Shown one piece after another: positions 14,023 to 20,549 of a stretch of 20,549 nt of DNA (the first letter of the stretch is position 1; each line of letters opens with the position of its first letter). Both the position numbers and the translations under genes were made by a program. The notes beneath the pieces are model-generated. The model was not told the origin of the DNA. It saw only the letters and a program-made list of their open reading frames with translations, and did not search any database. This stretch comes from an uncultured Veillonella sp. (GTDB lineage: Bacteria; Bacillota; Negativicutes; Veillonellales; Veillonellaceae), in NCBI GenBank assembly GCA_915066865.1, contig CAJZEE010000031.1:1-20549 (forward strand). Reading direction: 5' to 3'.

Positions 14023-14416
14023 GCGAAATCGACGTGAAGCACGTCAATACGCATTTCAAATGTTATATGCTAATGAATTTCATTCAGACCAAAGTGATGT
14101 TCAATTTCCAGAAGGACATATGCATAAATCTATGGATAAGGCCTATGCGAATAATATTATAAATGGTGTATTATCCACTTCTGAAATTATAGATGCAACA
14201 TTACAGCCATTTTGTAAATCACGTAAAGTTGAAAACTTAGACAAGGTTGATCGTGCTATTTTACGTATTGCTCTATGGGAAATGACAAATGAAGATGAAC
14301 CTTTAGAACCATCTATAGCTATTAATGAAGCTATTCAATTAGCTAAAGATTTTGGTTCTGATTCTTCTTATAAATTAATTAATGCAATTCTAGATGCATA
14401 TAATAAGAGTAAATAA
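14012..14416 (+). CDS. nusB: Transcription antitermination factor NusB
   Basis: NusB with NusE (S10) binds boxA RNA and promotes antitermination in rRNA operons. The 134-residue protein starts IKRNRREARQYAFQMLYANEF, the classic NusB N-terminus (conserved RREAR and A-Q-LY pattern). It continues with VENLDKVDRAILRIALWEM and PSIAINEAIQLAKDFGSDSSYKLINAILD, both family signatures (each shown in part here). I chose ATG 14012, preceded by AAAAGGAG (13994-14001) inside the upstream gene. The frame is open back to 13943, but that upstream stretch is an out-of-frame overlap with the Asp23 gene. The stop overlaps the next start by one base. Confidence 0.95.
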   Translation: MVIKRNRREARQYAFQMLYANEFHSDQSDVQFPEGHMHKSMDKAYANNIINGVLSTSEIIDATLQPFCKSRKVENLDKVDRAILRIALWEMTNEDEPLEPSIAINEAIQLAKDFGSDSSYKLINAILDAYNKSK

Positions 14417-15369
14417 TGAAACGATATTACTTAGGCATTGATACTAGTTGCTACACTACAAGTTGTGCCATTATAGATAGCGACTTTCAAATAGTTGGGG
14501 AAGCTCGCAAAATATTAGAGGTCAAACAGGGTGAGCGAGGACTACAACAATCAAATATGGTCTTTCAACATACAAAGGCATTGCCTAAGTTGATATCTGA
14601 ATTGCCACAACTACCAATTAGCGGTATCGGTGTTAGTGGTTTTCCTAGACGTGAGGAAAATTCCTATATGCCAGCCTTTATGGTAGGGCTAGGGTATGGT
14701 CAATCTCTAAGTCATATGATGAATGTACCTTTACACGTTTTTGCACATCAAGAAAATCATATTTTAGCTGCCCTTCGAGAACTAAAAACAATTCCTAAAG
14801 ATCCATTTTTAGCACTTCATTTATCAGGTGGTACTACAGAGCTCGTGTATTGTCATTATAAAGGAGAAGGCATATTTGAGTCTCACATTATTGGCGGCTC
14901 TAAGGATTTACAAGGCGGTCAATATGTAGATCGTATTGGTGTTGCAATGGGTTTGCCATTTCCTGCAGGCAAACATCTAGAGGCATTAGCATTACAAACT
15001 ACAGAATATGAACCATTACCATCTTCTGTAAAAGAAGGTTGGATAAGCTTTGCTGGGCCATGTAGTGCGGCTATGCGACGCATTAGTGATTCCATGAATG
15101 ATATGGAAAAATCTAATCTATCGCGAGCTGTATTCACCTCTATAGGAAATGCGTTAGAAAAAATGATTACCTATCATTTACAAAATAAACCTGTTCGAAC
15201 ATTAATTGCCGTTGGTGGTGTAATGAGTAATAGCTTACTTCGTCATCGTATGGAGCATTATTGTAGACGTAATCACCTTACATTACATGTAGCACAGCCA
15301 CAATTTTCTGTTGATAATGCCACTGGCAATGCTTTTGGCGCTGCTTTTTTAGAGGAAATTAGAGGATAA
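14416..15369 (+). CDS. TsaD/Kae1-like protein (second, non-canonical paralogue type)
   Basis: TsaD/Kae1 proteins form the threonylcarbamoyl transferase in tRNA t6A synthesis, but this 317-residue member belongs to a divergent branch often found beside xseA in Firmicutes. It begins YLGIDTSCYTTS (residues 5-16) with an ASKHA-type ATPase fold. The metal ligands of TsaD are conserved: His111 and His115 in AHQENHILAA, and Asp300 in FSVDNATGNA. LHLSGGTTELV replaces the usual SGGHTQL, and the TsaD block GEAFDK is replaced by GGQYVDRIG. GLPFPAGK is kept. These changes argue against it being the cell's main TsaD. It overlaps nusB by one base and is 2 bases before xseA. Function unknown; older annotations as a glycoprotease are unreliable. 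Confidence 0.85.
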   Translation: MKRYYLGIDTSCYTTSCAIIDSDFQIVGEARKILEVKQGERGLQQSNMVFQHTKALPKLISELPQLPISGIGVSGFPRREENSYMPAFMVGLGYGQSLSHMMNVPLHVFAHQENHILAALRELKTIPKDPFLALHLSGGTTELVYCHYKGEGIFESHIIGGSKDLQGGQYVDRIGVAMGLPFPAGKHLEALALQTTEYEPLPSSVKEGWISFAGPCSAAMRRISDSMNDMEKSNLSRAVFTSIGNALEKMITYHLQNKPVRTLIAVGGVMSNSLLRHRMEHYCRRNHLTLHVAQPQFSVDNATGNAFGAAFLEEIRG

Positions 15370-15371
15370 TC

Positions 15372-16595
15372 GTGAATGTATTAACCATTACACAATTAAA
15401 CAATCTTATAAAGCGCACCTTAGACCGAGAATATCTACTTAAGAATGTCTATGTTAGCGGCACCATTATTAACGCAAAGCGTCATAGTAGTGGTCACATG
15501 TATTTCTCTTTAAAAGATGAAGAATCTGCTATTGATGTTACCATGTGGTCTAGTACCGTTATGCAAAAGGGCCTTGCCAATGCCATTCAGAATGGATTAT
15601 TAGTCACTGTAAAAGCATCTGTTAATTTTTACAATAAAATGGGCCGTTTAAATCTTATTGCATCGGATATGCAAATAGGGTCTAAAAGCCCATTACAGCT
15701 CGAATTTGATGCGTTAAAACGAGAATTAACGGCGCTAGGATACTTTGATGACAGCCACAAACAAAGTCTTCCGTACATGGCAAGTTGCATAGGTATTGTT
15801 ACATCTCAATCTGGCGCTGTATTGCATGATATTTTACATGTCAGCGAAAGACGAAACCCATTAGTTCAATTTAAATTGTTCTCTGTTCCTGTCCAAGGTA
15901 ATACAGCAGGACCTGTTATAGCTAAAGGAATAGCAGCAGCTGATGCCGACCCAGAGGTAGACCTTATCATCGTTGGTCGTGGTGGTGGATCTATGGAGGA
16001 TTTATGGTGCTTCAATGATAGAGCAGTTGTAGAGGCTATATATACTGCTAATACACCAGTTATCTCAGCAGTAGGTCATGAAACAGATTATACCTTATGT
16101 GATTATGTAGCAGATGCTCGTGGAGCAACGCCAAGTCACGCTGCAGAAATGGCTGTACTTTCTATTATTACACTACAAGATCAATTAACAGAAAAAGAAG
16201 AATACCTACATGAGTTTATACGTTATACATTACAGCAGAAACGTACAGATTTAACATTGCTCTTTAATCGTAGATTAGGTATTCCAGCTCTACAATTTTT
16301 GCATAAACAGAAAACGCATTTACAAGAGCTTTCACAATCATTAACTAATGCTACAAAAGAACGATGCAATACAGAGAAACATAGTTTAGCATTATTAGCT
16401 CAACAATTAGAATCTCTTAATCCATTACAAATGATGGTAAAAGGGTTTGCAAAGGTTGAACATAATGATAAACCTATAACGTCTGTTACTCAATTACATC
16501 CAAAGGATGATATACGAGTTACACTTGCTGATGGTTATGTGAATGCTACGGTAAAGGAGGCGCACAAAGATGGCCGCATCACTAAAAAATTATGA
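15372..16595 (+). CDS. xseA: Exonuclease VII large subunit
   Basis: XseA is the catalytic subunit of exonuclease VII, which degrades single-stranded DNA from both ends without metal requirement. The 407-residue protein has an N-terminal OB-fold (residues ~1-95; VYVSGTIINAKRHSSGHMYFSLKD). The catalytic core contains LIIVGRGGGSMEDLWCFND and PVISAVGHETDYTLCDYVADARGATPSHAAE (quoted in pieces in the family as GRGGGS, GHETD and ATPSHAAE). A long helical C-terminal part that binds XseB ends in MMVKGFAKVEH. The start is GTG 15372 with AGAGGA 5 bases upstream. It is at the short end of the family range but complete. It overlaps xseB by 26 bases. Confidence 0.96.
   Translation: MNVLTITQLNNLIKRTLDREYLLKNVYVSGTIINAKRHSSGHMYFSLKDEESAIDVTMWSSTVMQKGLANAIQNGLLVTVKASVNFYNKMGRLNLIASDMQIGSKSPLQLEFDALKRELTALGYFDDSHKQSLPYMASCIGIVTSQSGAVLHDILHVSERRNPLVQFKLFSVPVQGNTAGPVIAKGIAAADADPEVDLIIVGRGGGSMEDLWCFNDRAVVEAIYTANTPVISAVGHETDYTLCDYVADARGATPSHAAEMAVLSIITLQDQLTEKEEYLHEFIRYTLQQKRTDLTLLFNRRLGIPALQFLHKQKTHLQELSQSLTNATKERCNTEKHSLALLAQQLESLNPLQMMVKGFAKVEHNDKPITSVTQLHPKDDIRVTLADGYVNATVKEAHKDGRITKKL
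16553..16560 (+). promoter_or_regulatory. Ribosome-binding site of xseB inside xseA
   Basis: AAAGGAGG is 9 bases before ATG 16570 and lies wholly inside the xseA reading frame. It allows strong independent initiation of the small subunit, which is needed in excess over XseA. Confidence 0.75.
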
Positions 16596-16776
16596 AAAGA
16601 AATATAAAGCCTTAGAGGATATTGTGAAACAATTAGACGATGGTGATATGACCATCTCTGAACTCTTAACTCAATATAAAAAGGGCTTAACATTAGTAAA
16701 AGAATGTGCAGAAATGCTCGATTCGGTTGAAAATGAAGTTCAACAAATTATCGAAGAAGTCCGCATCAGCGAATAA
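16570..16776 (+). CDS. xseB: Exonuclease VII small subunit
   Basis: XseB is a small helical protein that binds in several copies to the XseA C-terminal helices. The 68-residue sequence is a helix-turn-helix bundle. Its typical segments are NYEKKYKALEDIVKQLDDGD, then MTISELLTQYKKGLTLVKEC, then the acidic tail NEVQQIIEEV. The spacing LE-x-IV-x-L-x-(D/E)-G and the Y-x-x-G-x-x-L motif match the family. It overlaps xseA by 26 bases and is 9 bases before the prenyl synthase gene, with GGAG between them. Confidence 0.94.
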   Translation: MAASLKNYEKKYKALEDIVKQLDDGDMTISELLTQYKKGLTLVKECAEMLDSVENEVQQIIEEVRISE

Positions 16777-16785
16777 GGAGATTCT

Positions 16786-17664
16786 ATGTTCAAAGATTAT
16801 TTAGGGTCTAGCAAACAACATATTGAACAATGGTTAGGTGAGGTCTTAAGTAGCCCAAATCAAGAATTTAAACCTCTTTATGAATCCATGAGTTATAGCT
16901 TAATGCAAGGCGGCAAGCGAATCCGACCAATCTTATCTAAAGCTGTGTTAGAAATGCTTCATAAAAATCCAGCTGATTATAAGGAGTTTCTATGCGCCAT
17001 GGAGTGTATCCATACATATTCCTTAGTACATGATGATTTACCAGCTATGGATAATGATGATTATCGCAGAGGTAATTTAACAAATCATAAAGTTTATGGT
17101 GAAGGTATGGCTATTCTAGCTGGTGATGGTTTATTAACTTATGCTTTTCAACTAATGACTGAGAATAAAACTGCTACGCCTCAGCAAAAAATAGATGCTA
17201 TTCAATGTGTAGCTGCTGCAGCAGGCCCGGAAGGTATGGTCGGTGGTCAAGCCTTCGATATGCTCAGTGAAGATAAGCATATCCCACTAGAAGAGTTAAA
17301 GGTTTTGCACAGTGGAAAAACGGGTGCATTATTTAATGCGTCAGTAGAATTAGGCCTTATTTTAGGCAATGCAGATACGACTACTCGAACAGCGCTTATG
17401 GAATATGCTAATTGTTTAGGATTGTTATTCCAAATTACTGATGATATTCTAGATGTAACTGGAACTATTGAAGAATTAGGAAAGACTCCTGGTAGTGATA
17501 TTCGACAACATAAATCGACGTATGTATCTTTGCTTGGTTTAGAAGGAGCAAAAGAGCAAGCCCTATTAGTTGGCAAACAAGCTCACGATGCATTAAACTC
17601 TGTTTCTTATGATACATCTATATTATCTGCTCTAATTGATTATCTTTTAGAACGAACTAATTAA
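16786..17664 (+). CDS. ispA: Short/medium-chain polyprenyl diphosphate synthase (farnesyl or geranylgeranyl type)
   Basis: The enzyme condenses isopentenyl diphosphate with allylic diphosphates to farnesyl (C15) or geranylgeranyl (C20) diphosphate, precursors of undecaprenyl phosphate and quinones. The 292-residue protein has the first aspartate-rich motif DDLPAMD (residues 83-89) followed by RRG, GGKRIRP at 42-48, and the second aspartate-rich motif DDILD (219-223). The first motif has two extra residues between the aspartates (DDx4D), as in bacterial type II FPP synthases. Product length cannot be fixed from sequence alone. GGAG at 16777-16780 supports ATG 16786. The usual Firmicutes partner dxs does not follow. 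Confidence 0.94.
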   Translation: MFKDYLGSSKQHIEQWLGEVLSSPNQEFKPLYESMSYSLMQGGKRIRPILSKAVLEMLHKNPADYKEFLCAMECIHTYSLVHDDLPAMDNDDYRRGNLTNHKVYGEGMAILAGDGLLTYAFQLMTENKTATPQQKIDAIQCVAAAAGPEGMVGGQAFDMLSEDKHIPLEELKVLHSGKTGALFNASVELGLILGNADTTTRTALMEYANCLGLLFQITDDILDVTGTIEELGKTPGSDIRQHKSTYVSLLGLEGAKEQALLVGKQAHDALNSVSYDTSILSALIDYLLERTN

Positions 17665-17692
17665 TTGGTATTACCTGAAGAAGGTATAAATA

Positions 17693-18172
17693 ATGATTGA
17701 TATATTACCACAAATAGCACACAACTACATAGCGCAAGCTGCATTTTGGGGATGGTTTACTGCGCAGGCTATCAAATTTGTATGGCAACTAGTTCGGCAT
17801 GGTAAATTTTGTCCAGAACGCCTTGTGGGCTCTGGGGGATTTCCCAGTTCCCATACATCCTTTGTAATCGCTACAACTACGGCTATATATCTAAAAAGTG
17901 GGGCTTCGGATCTATTTATTCTATCCTTAGTATTTTCTATTGTAGTTATGTATGATGCATCTGGGGTGCGATTAGAAGCTGGGCGTCAAGCTCAAATTCT
18001 AAATCAAATTGTAGATTATTTTACAAAGAAAAACATACCTGTTGTCATTACTCGTAAAGAGGCCTTAAAAGAATTATTAGGACATACACCAATAGAGGTA
18101 TTTGGAGGATTAATCCTCGGTATTCTTGTTGCATGTGTTCAATTTTATTATATTTATAATGGTGTTATATGA
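17693..18172 (+). CDS. Divergent PAP2 family membrane protein (DUF212, YuiD-like)
   Basis: The 159-residue protein belongs to a family distantly related to type 2 phosphatidic acid phosphatases. Visible blocks are VGSGGFPSSHTSFV (residues 45-58), which resembles the PSGH-type phosphatase motif, and YDASGVRLEAGRQAQILN (87-104). LGHTPIEVFGGLILG near the C-terminus resembles the third PAP2 motif. It has hydrophobic segments near 15-33, 53-70, 73-88 and 137-157, so it is probably an integral membrane protein. Activity is not established; polyprenyl phosphate would be an attractive substrate because it follows the prenyl synthase gene, but that is inference. It overlaps tlyA by 4 bases (ATGA). Confidence 0.9.
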   Translation: MIDILPQIAHNYIAQAAFWGWFTAQAIKFVWQLVRHGKFCPERLVGSGGFPSSHTSFVIATTTAIYLKSGASDLFILSLVFSIVVMYDASGVRLEAGRQAQILNQIVDYFTKKNIPVVITRKEALKELLGHTPIEVFGGLILGILVACVQFYYIYNGVI

Positions 18173-18972
18173 GCAGTAAAGAACGTTTAGACATACTCCT
18201 CGTTAACCGAGGACTTTTTGAAAGTAGAGAAAAGGCAAAAGCGGCCATAATGGCTGGCCAAATCTTCATGGATACTACGCGTATTGATAAAGCAGGTACA
18301 AAAATTCCTGTAGATGCCAATATTGTAGTAAAGGGTAATACGTTGCCTTATGTTAGTCGCGGTGGATTAAAGTTAGAAAAAGCTATTCAAACATATCCTA
18401 TCAACTTACAGGATGCTGTTATGGTTGATATTGGTGCTAGCACAGGTGGTTTTACAGATTGCGCCCTACAAAATGGTGCCTCTAAAGTCTTTGCCATTGA
18501 CGTAGGCTATAATCAATTAGCTTGGAAATTGCGTCAAGATCCGCGTGTGATTAATATGGAAAAGCAAAATATCCGTACTGTTACACCTGAGCAACTTGGT
18601 GAACTTGTGGACTTTATTTCTATTGATGTAGCATTTATTTCTTTGGACAAGGTTCTGCCAGTTGCGACTACCTTATTAAAGGATACAGGAGCTCTTGTTG
18701 CTTTGATTAAGCCTCAATTTGAGGCGGGGAAAGAGAATGTAGGTAAAGGCGGTATAGTGCGAGATCCTGAAATCCATAAAGAAGTTTTACATCGTATTTT
18801 ACATGTTGCTCTCGATTGTGGATTATATATTCACGGCTTAACGTTCTCACCAATTAAAGGCATGGAAGGTAATATTGAGTTTTTAGGTTATTTTAAAAAG
18901 TACAAAGAAGGGGCTTTAGCCATTGATGATGCATTAATTGATACAGTGGTTGCAGAAGCCCATTCATTATAG
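18169..18972 (+). CDS. tlyA: TlyA family rRNA (cytidine-2'-O)-methyltransferase
   Basis: TlyA enzymes 2'-O-methylate cytidines in 16S and/or 23S rRNA. The 267-residue protein has an N-terminal S4 domain (ERLDILLVNRGLFESREKAK, residues 5-24). It continues with PYVSRGGLKLEKA, and the SAM-binding motif MVDIGASTGGFTDCAL at residues 85-100. The catalytic K-D-K-E set appears as Lys68, Asp153 (ISIDVAFISLD), Lys181 (LIKPQFEAGK) and Glu237 (GNIEFLGYF). TlyA has also been described as a haemolysin in some species; rRNA methylation is the better-supported role. It is translationally coupled to the DUF212 gene and precedes nadK, the common Firmicutes order. Confidence 0.93.
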   Translation: MSSKERLDILLVNRGLFESREKAKAAIMAGQIFMDTTRIDKAGTKIPVDANIVVKGNTLPYVSRGGLKLEKAIQTYPINLQDAVMVDIGASTGGFTDCALQNGASKVFAIDVGYNQLAWKLRQDPRVINMEKQNIRTVTPEQLGELVDFISIDVAFISLDKVLPVATTLLKDTGALVALIKPQFEAGKENVGKGGIVRDPEIHKEVLHRILHVALDCGLYIHGLTFSPIKGMEGNIEFLGYFKKYKEGALAIDDALIDTVVAEAHSL

Positions 18973-18981
18973 GAGATTACT

Positions 18982-19866
18982 ATGCGTATCGGATTCTTCC
19001 CAAACATGGGGAAAAGCAATATTATGGCAGTTCTAAAAATGGCTGCACATATTTGTAAAGATGAAGGTATCGAAGTATTTTTGCCAGATGATCTCGAATC
19101 AGATGCACCTGCACGAGTACTTAAGATTCCTGAAACTCATATTTTAAGTCGTCCAGAAATCTTTAAACAAATTGATATTGCCTTTAGTTTTGGTGGTGAT
19201 GGCACCATCATCCATTTGGCAAGACAAATTTACCCATATAATGTACCTGTTTGTGGTATTAACCTTGGTGAGCTAGGCTTTTTAAACCAAATTGAAGTTC
19301 ATCAAATGCAAAGTCACATTAAACGTATTGCAAATGGTGATTATAATATAGAAAAACGTGGACATTTATATGCATATATTGACCGAAATAATGGTAATGA
19401 AGAAGAATTAGTACCTATTATTAATGAAATCGTTATTACCCGTGCTGAACCAGCAAAAATGGCACGTATTAACATGTCCATCAATAATCAACATACACAA
19501 ATGTATCCTTCAGATGGCTTGATTATTTCCTCTGCAACCGGGTCTACGGGATATAATCTATCCGCAGGTGGTCCTATTATGAAGCCTGATAATAGATCCA
19601 TTATTGTTACACCTGTAGCGCCACATCTGATTCAAGGTGTTTCACTTGTATTAGAAGAGCATGATACAATCCAAATCACGATGCCAGAACGTGAACCACA
19701 ATTACATATCTGTATAGACGGTACATTTGACTATACGTTTACCAATAAAGAAACACTACATATAAGCTCTAATCCTGTATATTGTTTATTCGTACGTTTT
19801 AAAGATCAATGTTTCTTCGGTACATTATTTAAAAAATTAGCATCTCGTCGTGACGAGTTGTTGTAA
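18982..19866 (+). CDS. nadK: NAD kinase
   Basis: NadK phosphorylates NAD to NADP using ATP or polyphosphate and is the only route to NADP. The 294-residue protein has the GGDG motif at residues 71-74 (FSFGGDGTIIHLAR), INLGELGFLNQIE (93-105), the conserved Asn-Glu at 148-149, and the glycine-rich SSATGSTGYNLSAGGPI (183-199). Length and motif order match the family. TAGGAGA at the tlyA stop (from 18970) supports ATG 18982. In many Firmicutes argR and recN follow; here a tRNA methyltransferase gene comes next. Confidence 0.97.
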   Translation: MRIGFFPNMGKSNIMAVLKMAAHICKDEGIEVFLPDDLESDAPARVLKIPETHILSRPEIFKQIDIAFSFGGDGTIIHLARQIYPYNVPVCGINLGELGFLNQIEVHQMQSHIKRIANGDYNIEKRGHLYAYIDRNNGNEEELVPIINEIVITRAEPAKMARINMSINNQHTQMYPSDGLIISSATGSTGYNLSAGGPIMKPDNRSIIVTPVAPHLIQGVSLVLEEHDTIQITMPEREPQLHICIDGTFDYTFTNKETLHISSNPVYCLFVRFKDQCFFGTLFKKLASRRDELL

Positions 19867-19893
19867 TACTAAAATCTCAAGTGGGGTGATTTT

Positions 19894-20469
19894 GTGATTA
19901 ACATTAACAATGCTGTTCAGTTTCAACATTTAATCTGGGATCGAGTAATGAAACACGCTAATATAGTGGTAGACGCAACATGTGGTAATGGCCATGATTT
20001 ACTATATTTGGCAGAACGAGCAAAAAAGGGCTGTCATCTATATGGCATCGATATTCAAATGAAAGCCATTAATAGCAGCCAAGAGTTATTGCAGTCAAAT
20101 GATATAGCACAAGATGTAAGTCTAACATTTATTCATGACTCCCATGATCGTGCATTAGCTAATCAATTAAAAGATGAAGTTATTGATTTAATGATCTTTA
20201 ACCTAGGCTATTTACCAGGTGGTGATCATCAAGTTATAACTAAACCGCATCAAACTATTGATGCCATAAATGAAGGCTTAGAAAAATTATCGAAGTCTGG
20301 AGTTATCACAATTGTTGCTTACCCTGGAACAACAGAAGGGTTTGAAGAAATGCAGATGCTTAAATCGTATTTATCAGATTTAGAACAAAAATTGTATAAT
20401 GTATGTCATTGGCATCCAATGAATCAAATCAATAATCCACCTGAGTTATTTATATTGCAAAAACGATAA
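19894..20469 (+). CDS. MnmM/YtqB-like tRNA methyltransferase (SAM-dependent)
   Basis: Characterised YtqB (MnmM) proteins methylate the nm5s2U34 wobble base of tRNA using SAM, the last step to mnm5s2U in bacteria lacking the MnmC methyltransferase domain. The 191-residue protein has the SAM-binding loop VVDATCGNGHDLLYLA (residues 25-40) and YGIDIQ (50-55). The family block FNLGYLPGGDH and the C-terminal WHPMNQINNPPELFIL also match. The start is GTG 19894, preceded by GGGGTGA (19883-19889). The region is a single-domain class I methyltransferase with no added RNA-binding domain. The family match is good; the tRNA substrate is taken from known homologues. Confidence 0.85.
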   Translation: MININNAVQFQHLIWDRVMKHANIVVDATCGNGHDLLYLAERAKKGCHLYGIDIQMKAINSSQELLQSNDIAQDVSLTFIHDSHDRALANQLKDEVIDLMIFNLGYLPGGDHQVITKPHQTIDAINEGLEKLSKSGVITIVAYPGTTEGFEEMQMLKSYLSDLEQKLYNVCHWHPMNQINNPPELFILQKR

Positions 20470-20482
20470 AACGAAATATATC

Positions 20483-20501
20483 TTTATTCATTATGAATAA
20501 A
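20483..20501. repeat. 8-bp palindrome downstream of the methyltransferase gene
   Basis: TTTATTCA (20483-20490) and TGAATAAA (20494-20501) are perfect inverted copies around TTA. It lies 13 bases after the stop and 17 bases before the terminator stem. It is too AT-rich to be a strong terminator, so it may be an operator, an upstream hairpin that assists termination, or chance. Confidence 0.35.
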
Positions 20502-20517
20502 AGTCATAAGAAATATG

Positions 20518-20546
20518 TAAAAGCCCCTTTATAGGGGCTTTTATTT
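20518..20546 (+). terminator. Strong intrinsic terminator at the window end
   Basis: An 11-bp stem (20518-20528 with 20533-20543, core AGCCCCT/AGGGGCT) closes a TTAT loop and ends in TTTTATTT. The A-run on the left side means it could also act on the minus strand. It probably closes the long operon that begins at or before nusB. Confidence 0.88.
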
Positions 20547-20549
20547 ATA

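Noticed and set aside
1..20549. Mobile elements, CRISPR arrays, tRNA or rRNA genes
   Set aside because: I looked on both strands for transposase-like frames, regularly spaced repeats and tRNA-like cloverleaf ends and saw none. The gaps between genes are too short for most.

Overview
The window reads as a chromosomal core region of a Negativicutes bacterium, most likely Veillonella or a close relative. The DNA is AT-rich, strong AGGAGG-type Shine-Dalgarno sites are common, and gene blocks follow Firmicutes-type orders (pepP-efp-asp23-nusB-xseA-xseB-ispA-tlyA-nadK) beside a large cobamide operon. The genus is an inference from gene content and codon style; no rRNA or other definitive marker is present. 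All genes but one lie on the plus strand, are densely packed, and often overlap by 1-26 bases. I see no tRNA, rRNA, CRISPR array, insertion sequence, phage gene or integration site.

Region 1 (1-2919): the 3' end of homoserine dehydrogenase (hom) followed by homoserine kinase (thrB), which are the aspartate-to-threonine steps. Then come the membrane protease htpX, with its own extended -10 promoter and a palindrome, and nucleoside diphosphate kinase (ndk).

Region 2 (2985-11382): cobamide (vitamin B12) metabolism. A PduO-type corrinoid adenosyltransferase ends at a perfect bidirectional terminator. It is followed by the only minus-strand gene, a small unknown protein. Divergent from that gene runs cobU-cobQ-cbiB-cobS-pduX-like-cobD-cobC-rsuA. 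Together these encode corrinoid adenosylation, cobyric acid amidation, synthesis and attachment of the threonine-derived aminopropanol linker, nucleotide-loop assembly and the final phosphatase. An rRNA pseudouridine synthase is translationally coupled at the end. The corrin-ring genes and the lower-ligand-activating enzyme are not in the window, and no cobalamin riboswitch precedes the operon.

Region 3 (11383-20549): housekeeping genes. An M24 Xaa-Pro peptidase and elongation factor P come first. A 134-base gap with two stem-loops follows, then two tandem Asp23-family proteins, nusB, a second TsaD/Kae1-like protein, both exonuclease VII subunits, a polyprenyl diphosphate synthase, a DUF212 'divergent PAP2' membrane protein, a TlyA-type rRNA methyltransferase, NAD kinase and an MnmM/YtqB-like tRNA methyltransferase. 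A strong terminator closes the window.

Nothing here is clearly a new multi-gene system. The points most worth a second look are the unknown minus-strand gene embedded among cobamide genes with facing promoters and no riboswitch, the terminator-bearing leader before the asp23 pair, the complete-active-site TsaD paralogue, the palindrome over the htpX promoter, and the absence of dxs from its usual place between ispA and tlyA.
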